Source: Escherichia whittamii
GTDB taxonomy: Bacteria > Pseudomonadota > Gammaproteobacteria > Enterobacterales > Enterobacteriaceae
Direction: 5' to 3'
DNA length: 64,000 nt
Assembly: GCF_014836715.1 (NCBI RefSeq)
Contig: NZ_JACSQI010000010.1
Span: 1 to 64,000 of the forward strand
The notes beneath the pieces were generated by a model. That model searched no databases and was not told the origin of the DNA. It was given only the letters and a program-made list of their open reading frames with translations. This document shows positions 23,542 through 35,073 of the stretch, one piece after another. The first letter of the stretch is position 1. Every line of letters begins with the position of its first letter. Made by a program: the position numbers and the translations under genes.

Positions 23542-23557
23542 TTAGCATACTCTATGA

Positions 23558-23660
23558 CTTTCGAGGTGCAGGAAGGCGGCAAGACCGTGAATCCCTGGGA
23601 GCTTACTAAAGTAAGTGACCAGGGTGAACGGGTGCAGCCAGGGCACCTGCAACTTGAAAG
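23558..23660. repeat. Palindromic element between era and recO
   Basis: A 103-bp imperfect palindrome. Its outer arms, CTTTCGAGGTGCAGG and CCTGCAACTTGAAAG, pair at 13 of 15 positions. Inside is a second perfect hairpin, CCCTGG and CTTAC pairing with GTAAG and CCAGGG. It ends 12 nt before recO. I recall similar elements elsewhere in enterobacterial genomes but cannot name the family reliably. In RNA it would fold strongly and could set the ratio of era to recO expression. Confidence 0.75.
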
Positions 23661-23672
23661 GCGACGAGTATG

Positions 23673-24401
23673 ATGGAAGGCTGGCAGCGCGCATTTGTCC
23701 TGCATAGTCGCCCGTGGAGCGAAACCAGTCTGATGCTGGACGTCTTCACGGAGGAATCGGGTCGCGTGCGCCTGGTTGCCAAAGGCGCACGCTCTAAACG
23801 CTCAACTCTGAAAGGTGCATTACAGCCTTTCACCCCTCTCTTGCTACGCTTCGGTGGGCGCGGTGAAGTCAAAACGCTGCGCAGTGCTGAAGCTGTCTCA
23901 TTGGCGCTACCATTAAGCGGTATCACGCTTTACAGCGGTCTGTACATCAACGAACTTCTCTCTCGCGTGCTGGAATACGAGACGCGCTTCTCGGAACTCT
24001 TTTTCGATTACTTACACTGCATCCAGTCTCTGGCTGGAGCCACAGGCACACCGGAACCGGCCTTGCGTCGCTTTGAGCTGGCATTGCTCGGGCATCTGGG
24101 TTATGGCGTTAATTTTACCCATTGCGCAGGTAGCGGCGAACCGGTGGATGACACCATGACGTATCGTTATCGCGAAGAAAAAGGCTTTATCGCCAGTGTA
24201 GTTATCGACAACAAAACCTTCACCGGAAGGCAGTTGAAAGCGTTACACGCGCGGGAATTTCCTGATGCAGACACATTGCGTGCCGCGAAACGCTTTACCC
24301 GCATGGCGCTTAAGCCGTATCTTGGCGGTAAACCATTAAAGAGCAGGGAACTGTTCCGGCAGTTTATACCTAAGCGAACAGTGCAAACACATAATGACTG
24401 A
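23673..24401 (+). CDS. recO: DNA repair protein RecO
   Basis: A 242-residue member of the RecFOR pathway that anneals SSB-coated DNA and helps load RecA. It begins with an OB fold ([19 protein letters not shown]), followed by a helical domain; the E. coli protein lacks the zinc cysteines of other RecO proteins and none are visible here. Two ATGs are adjacent (23670 and 23673); the second gives the usual length. It is followed closely by pdxJ. Confidence 0.96.
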   Translation: MEGWQRAFVLHSRPWSETSLMLDVFTEESGRVRLVAKGARSKRSTLKGALQPFTPLLLRFGGRGEVKTLRSAEAVSLALPLSGITLYSGLYINELLSRVLEYETRFSELFFDYLHCIQSLAGATGTPEPALRRFELALLGHLGYGVNFTHCAGSGEPVDDTMTYRYREEKGFIASVVIDNKTFTGRQLKALHAREFPDADTLRAAKRFTRMALKPYLGGKPLKSRELFRQFIPKRTVQTHND

Positions 24402-24412
24402 TGAGGATTGTC

Positions 24413-25144
24413 ATGGCTGAATTACTGTTGGGCGTCAACATTGACCATATCGCAACACTGCGGAATGCACGTGGTACTGCCTACCCCGACCCGGTGCAGG
24501 CCGCGTTTATTGCCGAGCAGGCTGGCGCGGATGGCATTACCGTGCATTTGCGTGAAGATCGTCGCCACATTACTGACCGCGACGTGCGCATCCTGCGTCA
24601 GACGCTGGATACCCGCATGAATCTGGAGATGGCGGTGACTGAAGAGATGTTGGCGATTGCCGTTGAGACTAAGCCTCATTTTTGCTGCCTGGTACCAGAA
24701 AAGCGCCAGGAAGTGACAACCGAAGGTGGCCTGGACGTAGCCGGTCAGCGTGACAAAATGCGCGATGCCTGTAAACGTCTGGCGGATGCCGGGATTCAGG
24801 TTTCTCTTTTCATTGATGCCGACGAAGAGCAAATCAAAGCTGCAGCAGACGTAGGCGCCCCGTTTATCGAGATCCACACCGGTTGTTATGCCGATGCCAA
24901 AACTGAAGCTGAACAGGCGCAAGAGTTGGCACGCATTGCCAAAGCAGCAACCTTTGCTGCAAGTCTCGGTCTGAAAGTTAACGCCGGTCACGGTCTGACC
25001 TATCACAACGTGAAAGCCATTGCCGCCATCCCTGAGATGCATGAACTGAATATCGGTCATGCCATTATCGGACGAGCGGTGATGACCGGGCTGAAAGATG
25101 CGGTGGCAGAAATGAAGCGTCTGATGCTGGAAGCGCGTGGCTAA
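24413..25144 (+). CDS. pdxJ: Pyridoxine 5'-phosphate synthase PdxJ
   Basis: A 243-residue TIM-barrel enzyme that condenses 1-deoxyxylulose 5-phosphate with 3-amino-2-oxopropyl phosphate to give pyridoxine 5'-phosphate. The N-terminal [18 protein letters not shown], the HLREDRRHI stretch and the closing phosphate-binding part ([11 protein letters not shown]) are characteristic. The ATG at 24413 gives the K-12 length. The last base overlaps acpS, so the two are likely coupled. Confidence 0.97.
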   Translation: MAELLLGVNIDHIATLRNARGTAYPDPVQAAFIAEQAGADGITVHLREDRRHITDRDVRILRQTLDTRMNLEMAVTEEMLAIAVETKPHFCCLVPEKRQEVTTEGGLDVAGQRDKMRDACKRLADAGIQVSLFIDADEEQIKAAADVGAPFIEIHTGCYADAKTEAEQAQELARIAKAATFAASLGLKVNAGHGLTYHNVKAIAAIPEMHELNIGHAIIGRAVMTGLKDAVAEMKRLMLEARG

Positions 25145-25524
25145 TGGCAATATTAGGTTTAGGCACCGATATCGTGGAGATCGCTCGCATTGAAGCGGTG
25201 ATCGCCCGATCTGGTGAGCGCCTGGCACGCCGCGTATTAAGCGATAACGAATGGGAAATCTGGAAAACGCACCAACAGCCAGTGCGTTTTCTGGCGAAGC
25301 GTTTTGCTGTGAAAGAAGCGGCAGCAAAAGCGTTTGGCACCGGGATCCGCAATGGTCTGGCGTTTAATCAGTTTGAAGTGTTTAACGATGAGCTCGGCAA
25401 GCCAAGACTACGGTTGTGGGGCGAGGCGTTAAAACTGGCAGAAAAGTTGGGCGTCGCGCATATGCATGTGACGCTGGCAGATGAGCGCCACTATGCTTGT
25501 GCCACGGTAATTATTGAAAGTTAA
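25144..25524 (+). CDS. acpS: Holo-[acyl-carrier-protein] synthase AcpS
   Basis: A 126-residue phosphopantetheinyl transferase that activates acyl carrier protein using coenzyme A. The metal-binding residues are visible as Asp9 in [10 protein letters not shown] and Glu58 in [14 protein letters not shown]. It is the last gene of the rnc-era-recO-pdxJ-acpS series. The hairpin that follows is probably shared with oppositely transcribed ohsC. Confidence 0.98.
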   Translation: MAILGLGTDIVEIARIEAVIARSGERLARRVLSDNEWEIWKTHQQPVRFLAKRFAVKEAAAKAFGTGIRNGLAFNQFEVFNDELGKPRLRLWGEALKLAEKLGVAHMHVTLADERHYACATVIIES

Positions 25525-25544
25525 AAATAATACCGTTCTCTTTA

Positions 25545-25624
25545 AAAAATAAAACCCCCGAACTGGTAAGGAACGGGGGTTTTACTTTACAACTTTAATT
25601 TTGTGCAGCACGCACCCTCAATGA
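25545..25624 (-). ncRNA. ohsC: OhsC antitoxin small RNA of the ShoB toxin
   Basis: Small RNA on the minus strand. Its 5' region contains the complement of 25604-25622, which repeats at 25852-25870 in the shoB leader with one C/T change that still pairs as G-U. A minus-strand promoter fits: CATAAT (complement of 25630-25635) with TTGTAA 18 bp upstream. A hairpin with a T-rich minus-strand tail (25552-25580) ends it, giving about 80 nt. OhsC is known to repress shoB by base pairing. The exact ends are inferred. Confidence 0.8.
25552..25583. terminator. Bidirectional terminator between acpS and ohsC
   Basis: An AAAACCCCCG / CGGGGGTTTT stem is flanked by T-rich tracts on both strands. It should end acpS transcription on the plus strand and OhsC on the minus strand. 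Confidence 0.85.
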
Positions 25625-25851
25625 GAGCGATTATGGATCAGTGTGGTTATCTTTTACAAGCAACTTGCAATCTTTAGTATAAAAACTCGAGCCTTGACGA
25701 ATAAATCGATATTGATGGCAAGATTAACGTGACCGCCAATTTGTAAGTACATTAAAATTAGCTTCGTTATTGGAAATTTTGCTGTGCTTTACACCATGCC
25801 ACTGAATTCCCCCATTGAAACGAGTGGTGTCGTCAAAGCTCTGGTGTGGAG

Positions 25852-25870
25852 TGCAGCATGCACCCTCAAT
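25852..25870 (+). promoter_or_regulatory. OhsC pairing site in the shoB leader
   Basis: A 19-nt stretch beginning TGCAGCATGCACC is identical, apart from one base, to 25604-25622 within ohsC. Because OhsC is the reverse complement, it can pair over all 19 positions with a single G-U wobble. It lies about 75 nt upstream of the toxin start codon. Confidence 0.82.
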
Positions 25871-25944
25871 AACTCGCACGTTCAGCTTTGGGGAGATGTA
25901 AGGGCTAATCTGAGCGGCTGCATTCCTTGTTTAAGGAAAAACGA

Positions 25945-26025
25945 ATGACTGATTGTCGATACCTGATTAAACGGGTCATTAAAGTCGTCATTGCTGTTTT
26001 ACAGCTGATCCTTCTGTTCTTGTAA
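25945..26025 (+). CDS. shoB: Type I toxic membrane peptide ShoB
   Basis: A 26-residue peptide, identical in my recall to K-12 ShoB: MTDCRYLIKR followed by a hydrophobic helix ending LILLFL. When overproduced it depolarises the inner membrane. The start is preceded by AAGGAAAAACGA. The long leader carries the OhsC pairing site. A terminator follows at 26043. Confidence 0.93.
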   Translation: MTDCRYLIKRVIKVVIAVLQLILLFL

Positions 26026-26042
26026 CACCAGGAAACGTACTT

Positions 26043-26083
26043 AAGGCGCGTCAGGTTAACCAGCCAGGCGCGCCTTTAATAAT
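26043..26083 (+). terminator. Terminator of shoB
   Basis: An 8-bp GC-rich stem, AAGGCGCG with CGCGCCTT, encloses an 18-nt loop that itself contains GGTTAACC. It is followed by an AT-rich tail. Confidence 0.75.
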
Positions 26084-26218
26084 TAGAAGTAAATGTCTGC
26101 GTAGATATTATAGAAATTCATTTAATGAATATATTTATTAATGACGTCATGGAAATAAATATAACACTTTCGGTTTTATTCGGGTAAATAAGCAATACCC
26201 TGCTCCTGAAGCAGGATA

Positions 26219-26515
<297 letters not shown>

Positions 26516-26534
26516 TTATACGCGCATTCTTTAC

Positions 26535-27383
26535 TCAAACCAGTTTTTTCACCAGTGCCTCGCTGTGGCGAATGCGCTCAGGCGCCAGTTCGAGATCCTG
26601 CTGGATTAGCGCAATGAACAGCAAATCTGTAAGCATTCCCTGGGCGTGACAAGCGGAGATCGACGCACTATTCGTCGCCTGTTCTTCGGCAATAGTATAC
26701 AGGCAATGGGATGCACGTTGTTGCAGAGCATTTGGCGTGAAACCGGTAATTGCCAGCACCTTTCCTCCCACACGTAGCATCTCATCCGCCGCGAGATTTA
26801 ACTCACGTCGTACACCAGTGTAAGAGATAGCTAATAACAGGTCGTCCGGTGAAGATGCCTGTACAGTTGAGAGCAACGCATGCATATCGCGTTCTGCGGC
26901 AGCATTGAAACCAATCTTCATCAGTTTCCAGGCAAAGTTTTGCGCTACCAGACCCGAAGCGCCAATGCCAGTCAAAATAATCCGCCGCGCAGAACGCAAC
27001 ATCACCACGCATTCATGCAATTTCTCTTCACTGTTAACGTTCAGCGTCGCATACATGGCAGCCGTGTTTTCTTTTATGAGCTTTTCGCCCACCAGTCGCA
27101 ACGGATCATCACCGCGAATTTGGTTATGAATGGGGACAGAAGGGGATTCCGGCTGGCTCGCCAGAGCTTCGCTTAACGCCAGTTTTAAGGCTGGAAAACC
27201 TTTATAGCCGAGTTTTTGTGCGAATTTCACTACGCTGGATTGACTGACTCCGGCTTCGTTGGCCAATTGCTGCGAACTTAAATGGCGCGCCGAATCAGGT
27301 TGTAGCAGGAGATAGTCCGCCAGTTTTTTATCACTCTGGGCAAGCTGCTGGTAACGCTGACGAATACGAAGTAAGCCGTTCAT
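26535..27383 (-). CDS. yfhH: RpiR-family transcriptional regulator YfhH
   Basis: A 282-residue regulator with an N-terminal helix-turn-helix of the RpiR type (about residues 1-75, including NEAGVSQSSVVKFAQKLG) and a C-terminal SIS domain (about 120-260, ILTGIGASGLVAQNFAWKLM) that would bind a phosphosugar or amino-sugar. The start at 27383 has GAGGAAAG upstream; a 24-codon upstream extension is ignored. The target genes are unknown; no sugar operon is adjacent. It differs from K-12 more than most genes here. Confidence 0.88.
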   Translation of the reverse strand: MNGLLRIRQRYQQLAQSDKKLADYLLLQPDSARHLSSQQLANEAGVSQSSVVKFAQKLGYKGFPALKLALSEALASQPESPSVPIHNQIRGDDPLRLVGEKLIKENTAAMYATLNVNSEEKLHECVVMLRSARRIILTGIGASGLVAQNFAWKLMKIGFNAAAERDMHALLSTVQASSPDDLLLAISYTGVRRELNLAADEMLRVGGKVLAITGFTPNALQQRASHCLYTIAEEQATNSASISACHAQGMLTDLLFIALIQQDLELAPERIRHSEALVKKLV

Positions 27384-27590
27384 ATCTTTCCTCGCGATGA
27401 AATAATGGCGACAACAGGCAATATGAGACACAAGCGAGTGAATATTATATTCCATAGTTTGTAAGATCTATGAATTAAAAATTCCATTCAGCATTATACG
27501 GTAGATTGTTGCCGGAAAAGTGATGATCTATCTGTTAGGCTATGTAGTAGCGATGATTAATCAGGATGTTTCAGTCCAGAGGAGTATGGT

Positions 27591-28226
27591 TTGGCAACTC
27601 ACGAGCGTCGTGTGGTGTTTTTTGACTTAGATGGAACATTGCATCAACAGGATATGTTCGGTAGTTTTCTGCGCTACATACTGCGTCGCCAACCACTGAA
27701 TACACTGCTTGTCCTGCCGCTATTACCGGTTATTGCCATGGCATTATTGATAAAAGGTCGTGCCGCGCGCTGGCCGATGAGTCTGCTATTGTGGGGATGT
27801 ACTTTTGGTCACCGCGAAGCGCGTTTACAGGCGTTGCAAGCCGATTTTGTGCACTGGTTTCGCGACAATGTTACTGCTTTCCCGCTGGTGCAAGAGCGCC
27901 TGACTACCTATCTGCTAAGTTCCGATGCCGATATCTGGTTGATAACTGGTTCTCCGCAGCCATTGGTTGAGGCTGTCTATTTTGATACATCGTGGCTACC
28001 ACGGGTTAATCTTATCGCCAGCCAAATCCAGCGAGGCTATGGCGGCTGGGTGTTGACCATGCGTTGTCTCGGGCATGAGAAGGTCGCGCAACTGGAGCGC
28101 AAAATCGGTACGCCACTGCGGTTGTACAGTGGTTACAGCGACAGTAATCAGGACAACCCGCTGCTCTATTTTTGTCAGCACCGTTGGCGCGTAACTCCGC
28201 GCGGCGAACTCCAGCAACTGGAATAG
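27591..28226 (+). CDS. pgpC: Phosphatidylglycerophosphatase C, PgpC (YfhB)
   Basis: A 211-residue haloacid-dehalogenase phosphatase that removes phosphate from phosphatidylglycerol phosphate, the last step to phosphatidylglycerol, alongside PgpA and PgpB. The nucleophile motif FFDLDGT carries Asp12 and Asp14; a hydrophobic stretch (about 38-60) fits its membrane location; WLITGSPQPL is the second HAD motif. The start is a TTG with AGAGGAG upstream; the nearby ATG at 27586 is out of frame. tadA follows 57 nt later. Confidence 0.93.
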   Translation: MATHERRVVFFDLDGTLHQQDMFGSFLRYILRRQPLNTLLVLPLLPVIAMALLIKGRAARWPMSLLLWGCTFGHREARLQALQADFVHWFRDNVTAFPLVQERLTTYLLSSDADIWLITGSPQPLVEAVYFDTSWLPRVNLIASQIQRGYGGWVLTMRCLGHEKVAQLERKIGTPLRLYSGYSDSNQDNPLLYFCQHRWRVTPRGELQQLE

Positions 28227-28238
28227 AGTAAAGCATAG

Positions 28239-30340
<2,102 letters not shown>

Positions 30341-30505
30341 TTAGTTAATTCTCTGTGTCGTTCGTGTCCTGGCTTGAAAAAACGATATGCTAAACAAAGG
30401 TATAATCATCAATGAGCGGCATTTTGCGTAAACCTGTGCCAGTTGGCAACTTATTACAGCCGTTGGCGGCACGCGTTGCTAATTCACGATGGTGATTTTA
30501 TTTCC

Positions 30506-30521
30506 ACGCAAACGGTTTCGT
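30506..30521 (+). promoter_or_regulatory. PurR operator of purL
   Basis: ACGCAAACGGTTTCGT matches the PurR consensus ACGCAAACGTTTGCGT at 14 of 16 positions. It overlaps the -35 region of the purL promoter, so hypoxanthine- or guanine-bound PurR should block polymerase. Confidence 0.92.
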
Positions 30522-30538
30522 CAGCGCGTCAGATTCTT

Positions 30539-30544
30539 TATAAT
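30539..30544 (+). promoter_or_regulatory. -10 element of the purL promoter
   Basis: A perfect TATAAT lies 17 bp downstream of TTTCGT, which is a weak -35 inside the PurR operator. Transcription would start near 30551, giving a leader of about 45 nt. Confidence 0.8.
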
Positions 30545-30596
30545 GACGCCCGTTTCCCCCCTTGGGTACACCGAAAGCTTAGAAGACGAGAGACTT

Positions 30597-33500
30597 ATGA
30601 TGGAAATTCTGCGTGGTTCGCCTGCACTGTCGGCATTCCGAATCAATAAACTGCTGGCGCGTTTTCAGGCTGCCAGGCTCCCGGTTCACAACATTTACGC
30701 CGAGTATGTCCATTTTGCTGACCTCAATGCGCCGTTAAACGAAGAAGCGTACGCGCAACTTGAACGCCTGCTGAAATATGGCCCGGCACTCGCCAGCCAT
30801 GCCCCGGAAGGCAAATTACTGCTGGTGACCCCGCGTCCAGGTACCATCTCTCCCTGGTCTTCAAAAGCGACCGATATCGCTCATAACTGCGGGCTGCAAC
30901 AGGTAAACCGCCTTGAGCGCGGCGTTGCTTACTATGTAGAAGCCGGTACGCTGAACAATGAACAATGGCAGCAGGTTACCGCTGAACTGCACGACCGCAT
31001 GATGGAAACGGTCTTTTTCGCTTTAGATGATGCAGAGCAGCTGTTTGCCCATCATCAACCGACTCCGGTCACCAGCGTTGATTTACTGGGGCAGGGACGT
31101 CAGGCGCTGATCGACGCAAACCTGCGTCTCGGCCTGGCACTGGCGGACGATGAAATTGACTATCTGCAAGATGCTTTCACAAAGCTTGGTCGTAACCCGA
31201 ACGACATCGAGCTTTATATGTTTGCCCAGGCGAACTCTGAGCACTGCCGTCATAAGATTTTTAACGCCGACTGGATTATCGATGGTAAACAACAGCCGAA
31301 ATCGCTGTTTAAGATGATCAAAAACACCTTCGAAACCACGCCGGATCACGTTCTCTCTGCTTATAAAGATAACGCCGCAGTGATGGAGGGCTCTGAAGTG
31401 GGCCGCTATTTTGCCGACCACGAGACGGGCCGCTACGATTTCCATCAGGAACCGGCGCATATTCTGATGAAAGTGGAAACCCACAACCACCCGACGGCGA
31501 TTTCTCCGTGGCCGGGGGCGGCGACCGGTTCTGGCGGTGAAATACGTGATGAGGGCGCCACCGGGCGCGGTGCGAAGCCGAAAGCCGGTCTGGTCGGTTT
31601 CTCCGTTTCTAACCTGCGTATTCCGGGCTTCGAACAGCCGTGGGAAGAAGATTTCGGTAAGCCGGAGCGCATTGTCACCGCGCTGGACATCATGACTGAA
31701 GGCCCATTAGGCGGCGCGGCATTTAACAACGAATTTGGTCGTCCGGCACTGAACGGCTACTTCCGTACCTATGAAGAAAAAGTAAACAGTCACAACGGCG
31801 AAGAGCTGCGCGGCTATCACAAACCGATCATGCTGGCGGGTGGGATCGGCAACATTCGCGCCGATCACGTACAAAAAGGTGAGATCAACGTTGGTGCGAA
31901 GCTGGTCGTCCTCGGCGGTCCGGCGATGAACATCGGTCTTGGCGGCGGTGCGGCGTCTTCTATGGCGTCTGGTCAGTCTGATGCGGATCTCGACTTTGCT
32001 TCCGTCCAGCGCGACAACCCGGAGATGGAGCGTCGCTGCCAGGAGGTGATCGACCGTTGCTGGCAGTTGGGCGATGCGAACCCAATCCTGTTTATCCACG
32101 ACGTTGGCGCAGGCGGTCTTTCTAACGCCATGCCGGAGCTGGTGAGCGACGGCGGACGCGGCGGTAAATTTGAACTGCGCGATATCCTGAGCGACGAACC
32201 GGGCATGAGCCCGCTGGAAATCTGGTGTAACGAATCCCAGGAACGCTACGTGCTGGCGGTTGCTGCCGATCAGTTACCGCTGTTTGACGAACTGTGTAAG
32301 CGTGAACGCGCGCCATACGCGGTGATTGGTGAAGCGACCGAAGAACTGCATCTTTCTCTGCACGATCGCCATTTTGATAATCAGCCAATCGATCTGCCGC
32401 TGGACGTGCTGCTTGGCAAAACGCCGAAGATGACCCGCGACGTACAAACGCTGAAAGCGAAAGGCGACGCCCTGGCCCGTGAAGGGATCACCATTGCTGA
32501 TGCGGTGAAACGCGTGCTGCATCTGCCGACCGTGGCGGAGAAAACTTTCCTGGTGACCATTGGCGACCGTACCGTAACCGGTATGGTGGCGCGCGATCAG
32601 ATGGTGGGTCCGTGGCAGGTGCCGGTCGCTAACTGCGCGGTCACTACCGCCAGCCTCGACAGCTACTACGGTGAAGCGATGGCGATTGGCGAACGTGCGC
32701 CGGTTGCGCTGCTGGATTTCGCCGCTTCTGCCCGTCTGGCGGTCGGTGAAGCGTTAACTAACATCGCCGCTACGCAGATTGGCGATATCAAACGCATTAA
32801 ACTTTCCGCCAACTGGATGGCGGCAGCAGGTCATCCTGGTGAAGATGCTGGCCTGTATGAAGCCGTTAAAGCCGTGGGCGAAGAGCTTTGTCCGGCGCTG
32901 GGCCTGACGATCCCGGTGGGTAAAGACTCCATGTCGATGAAAACCCGCTGGCAGGAAGGTAGCGAAGAGCGCGAAATGACGTCGCCGCTGTCGCTGGTAA
33001 TTTCTGCATTTGCCCGCGTAGAAGATGTACGTCACACCATTACGCCGCAGCTTTCTAACGAAGATAACGCACTGCTGCTCATTGATCTGGGCCTTGGCAA
33101 TAACGCGCTGGGCGCAACGGCGCTGGCGCAGGTTTACCGTCAGCTTGGCGACAAACCCGCTGATGTGCGCGACGTCGCGCAACTGAAAGGTTTCTATGAC
33201 GCGATTCAGGCACTGGTTGCGCAGCGTAAGCTGCTCGCGTACCACGACCGCTCTGACGGTGGCCTGCTGGTGACGCTGGCGGAAATGGCGTTTGCCGGTC
33301 ATTGCGGCATTGAAGCGGATATCGCCTCTCTGGGCGACGATCGCCTGGCTGCGTTGTTTAACGAAGAACTGGGGGCGGTGATTCAGGTGCGCGCCGCTGA
33401 CCGTGAAGCGGTCGAAGCCGTACTGGCACAGCATGGCCTTGCTGATTGCGTTCATTATGTCGGTCAGGCGGTATCTGGTGACCGTTTTGTGATTACCGCT

Positions 33501-34484
33501 AACGGACAGGCTGTATTCAGCGAAAGCCGTACTACGCTGCGTGTCTGGTGGGCAGAAACCACCTGGCAGATGCAGCGCCTGCGTGACAACCCGGAGTGCG
33601 CCGATCAGGAACATCAGGCGAAATCCAACGACGCCGATCCGGGTCTGAATGTGAAACTGTCGTTCGATATCAACGAAGATGTGGCAGCACCGTTTATTGC
33701 CACTGGCGCGCGCCCCAGAGTTGCCGTGCTGCGTGAGCAGGGCGTGAACTCGCATGTTGAGATGGCGGCAGCTTTCCATCGTGCAGGCTTCGATGCTATC
33801 GACGTGCATATGAGCGACCTGCTGGCTGGACGAACTGGTCTGGAGGATTTCCACGCCCTGGTAGCGTGTGGCGGTTTCTCCTACGGTGACGTGCTGGGCG
33901 CAGGTGAAGGCTGGGCGAAGTCTATTCTGTTCAACAACCGTGTACGCGATGAGTTTGCAACTTTCTTCCATCGTCCGCAAACGCTGGCGCTGGGGGTATG
34001 TAACGGATGCCAGATGATGTCCAACCTGCGCGAACTGATCCCTGGTAGTGACCTGTGGCCACGTTTTGTGCGTAACACATCCGATCGCTTTGAAGCGCGT
34101 TTCAGCCTGGTTGAAGTGACCCAAAGCCCGTCGTTGCTGCTGCAGGGGATGGTTGGTTCGCAGATGCCGATAGCCGTTTCTCACGGTGAAGGGCGCGTTG
34201 AAGTGCGCGATGCGGCGCATCTGGCGGCACTGGAAAGCAAAGGGCTGGTGGCGCTGCGCTATGTCGATAACTTCGGCAAAGTCACTGAAACCTACCCGGC
34301 CAACCCGAATGGTTCCCCGAACGGTATCACTGCGGTCACTACCGAAAGCGGTCGTGTCACCATTATGATGCCGCACCCGGAACGTGTTTTCCGGACTGTC
34401 AGCAACTCCTGGCATCCGGAAAACTGGGGGGAAGATGGTCCGTGGATGCGCATTTTCCGCAATGCACGTAAGCAGTTGGGGTAA
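30597..34484 (+). CDS. purL: Phosphoribosylformylglycinamidine synthase PurL
   Basis: A 1295-residue cytoplasmic enzyme of purine synthesis that converts FGAR, glutamine and ATP to FGAM. It is the long enterobacterial form, with an N-terminal PurS-like domain, two AIR-synthase-like halves in the centre ([27 protein letters not shown] and [10 protein letters not shown] mark the two) and a C-terminal glutamine amidotransferase with nucleophile Cys in GVCNGCQMM and the His-Glu pair in [10 protein letters not shown]. The first of two adjacent ATGs gives the known length. A PurR operator lies in its promoter. Confidence 0.98.
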   Translation: MMEILRGSPALSAFRINKLLARFQAARLPVHNIYAEYVHFADLNAPLNEEAYAQLERLLKYGPALASHAPEGKLLLVTPRPGTISPWSSKATDIAHNCGLQQVNRLERGVAYYVEAGTLNNEQWQQVTAELHDRMMETVFFALDDAEQLFAHHQPTPVTSVDLLGQGRQALIDANLRLGLALADDEIDYLQDAFTKLGRNPNDIELYMFAQANSEHCRHKIFNADWIIDGKQQPKSLFKMIKNTFETTPDHVLSAYKDNAAVMEGSEVGRYFADHETGRYDFHQEPAHILMKVETHNHPTAISPWPGAATGSGGEIRDEGATGRGAKPKAGLVGFSVSNLRIPGFEQPWEEDFGKPERIVTALDIMTEGPLGGAAFNNEFGRPALNGYFRTYEEKVNSHNGEELRGYHKPIMLAGGIGNIRADHVQKGEINVGAKLVVLGGPAMNIGLGGGAASSMASGQSDADLDFASVQRDNPEMERRCQEVIDRCWQLGDANPILFIHDVGAGGLSNAMPELVSDGGRGGKFELRDILSDEPGMSPLEIWCNESQERYVLAVAADQLPLFDELCKRERAPYAVIGEATEELHLSLHDRHFDNQPIDLPLDVLLGKTPKMTRDVQTLKAKGDALAREGITIADAVKRVLHLPTVAEKTFLVTIGDRTVTGMVARDQMVGPWQVPVANCAVTTASLDSYYGEAMAIGERAPVALLDFAASARLAVGEALTNIAATQIGDIKRIKLSANWMAAAGHPGEDAGLYEAVKAVGEELCPALGLTIPVGKDSMSMKTRWQEGSEEREMTSPLSLVISAFARVEDVRHTITPQLSNEDNALLLIDLGLGNNALGATALAQVYRQLGDKPADVRDVAQLKGFYDAIQALVAQRKLLAYHDRSDGGLLVTLAEMAFAGHCGIEADIASLGDDRLAALFNEELGAVIQVRAADREAVEAVLAQHGLADCVHYVGQAVSGDRFVITANGQAVFSESRTTLRVWWAETTWQMQRLRDNPECADQEHQAKSNDADPGLNVKLSFDINEDVAAPFIATGARPRVAVLREQGVNSHVEMAAAFHRAGFDAIDVHMSDLLAGRTGLEDFHALVACGGFSYGDVLGAGEGWAKSILFNNRVRDEFATFFHRPQTLALGVCNGCQMMSNLRELIPGSDLWPRFVRNTSDRFEARFSLVEVTQSPSLLLQGMVGSQMPIAVSHGEGRVEVRDAAHLAALESKGLVALRYVDNFGKVTETYPANPNGSPNGITAVTTESGRVTIMMPHPERVFRTVSNSWHPENWGEDGPWMRIFRNARKQLG

Positions 34485-34521
34485 GGCTGCGAGTATTTTT
34501 CGCAACGCATTGATTTTGTTG

Positions 34522-34551
34522 GCCGGATAAGGCGTTAACGCCGCATCCGGC
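34522..34551. repeat. REP palindrome after purL
   Basis: A single REP unit, GCCGGATAAGGCG with CGCCGCATCCGGC, of the type dispersed in E. coli intergenic DNA. It lies between the purL stop and its terminator. Confidence 0.88.
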
Positions 34552-34574
34552 ATTAAACGTCAACCACTATTATC

Positions 34575-34600
34575 AGCTCCCAAATCCGGGAGCTTTTTTT
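34575..34600 (+). terminator. Terminator of purL
   Basis: A 7-bp stem, AGCTCCC with GGGAGCT, with a 6-nt loop, is followed by a long run of T (34594-34600). Strong intrinsic terminator. Confidence 0.95.
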
Positions 34601-34634
34601 GTGTCTGTAAATCACGACAACGGGTGGTTTGCCG

Positions 34635-34735
34635 TGTCGCTTATAGGTGACATTTAACTTGTTGATTTAATTTAAAACTAATACTTTTATCTTTAATTGT
34701 CTCTTATGAGCGACACAGTGGCTGATTTATAGACA
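34635..34735 (+). promoter_or_regulatory. GlrR binding sites upstream of glmY
   Basis: Two perfect TGTC-N10-GACA palindromes lie at 34635-34652 and 34698-34715, and a third with only the right half intact at 34718-34735. TGTC-N10-GACA is the known site of GlrR, the sigma-54 activator encoded just downstream. They sit about 100-200 bp upstream of the glmY start, as expected for enhancer-type activation. Confidence 0.9.
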
Positions 34736-34804
34736 AATCGTCAAGCAGCCATAAATCCATCAAACCAACGTAGAATCAGTACGTTATCAAACTATTTTAT
34801 TTAT

Positions 34805-34824
34805 TGGCACAGTTACTGCATAAT
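34805..34824 (+). promoter_or_regulatory. Overlapping sigma-54 and sigma-70 promoters of glmY
   Basis: TGGCAC-N6-TGCA (34805-34820) has the GG/GC spacing of a sigma-54 -24/-12 promoter. CATAAT at 34819-34824 overlaps it and fits a sigma-70 -10. Both would start at about 34832. This overlapping arrangement is known for E. coli glmY. Confidence 0.88.
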
Positions 34825-34831
34825 AGTAACC

Positions 34832-35015
34832 AGTGGCTCATTCACCTACTTATGTCAGCCCCTTCGGGACGTGCTACATAAAATTCGAATGACGCACAAC
34901 AAGGTGCCTGCCGTCCAACTTCTGATATCAGCGTAGCTATATCAACCATCGGGCGAAACGTCGAGTTAGGCACCGCCTTATTCCACAACAAAGCCGGGTA
35001 ATTCCCGGCTTTGTT
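34832..35015 (+). ncRNA. glmY: Small RNA GlmY
   Basis: A 184-nt small RNA that, after 3' trimming, sequesters the adaptor RapZ and so protects its homologue GlmZ, raising GlmS and glucosamine-6-phosphate. The sequence from AGTGGCTCATTCACC to the terminator (ACAAAGCCGGG, short loop, CCCGGCTTTGT) matches the E. coli RNA as I recall it. Its promoters and GlrR sites lie directly upstream, and glrK follows 58 nt later. Confidence 0.94.
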
Positions 35016-35073
35016 GTATCTGAACTCCCCCTCGGTTAGCATCAGGCTATTCGCGTCTGACGAGAGTAACACC

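Noticed and set aside
24422-25327. 301-codon minus-strand frame across pdxJ and acpS
   Set aside because: Spans two well-identified genes on the other strand and has no recognisable motif or start site.
32754-34553. 599-codon open frame on the minus strand opposite purL
   Set aside because: It mirrors the conserved 3' half of purL, has no ribosome binding site, and its composition is what the complement of a GC-rich gene gives. The plus-strand product is unmistakably PurL.
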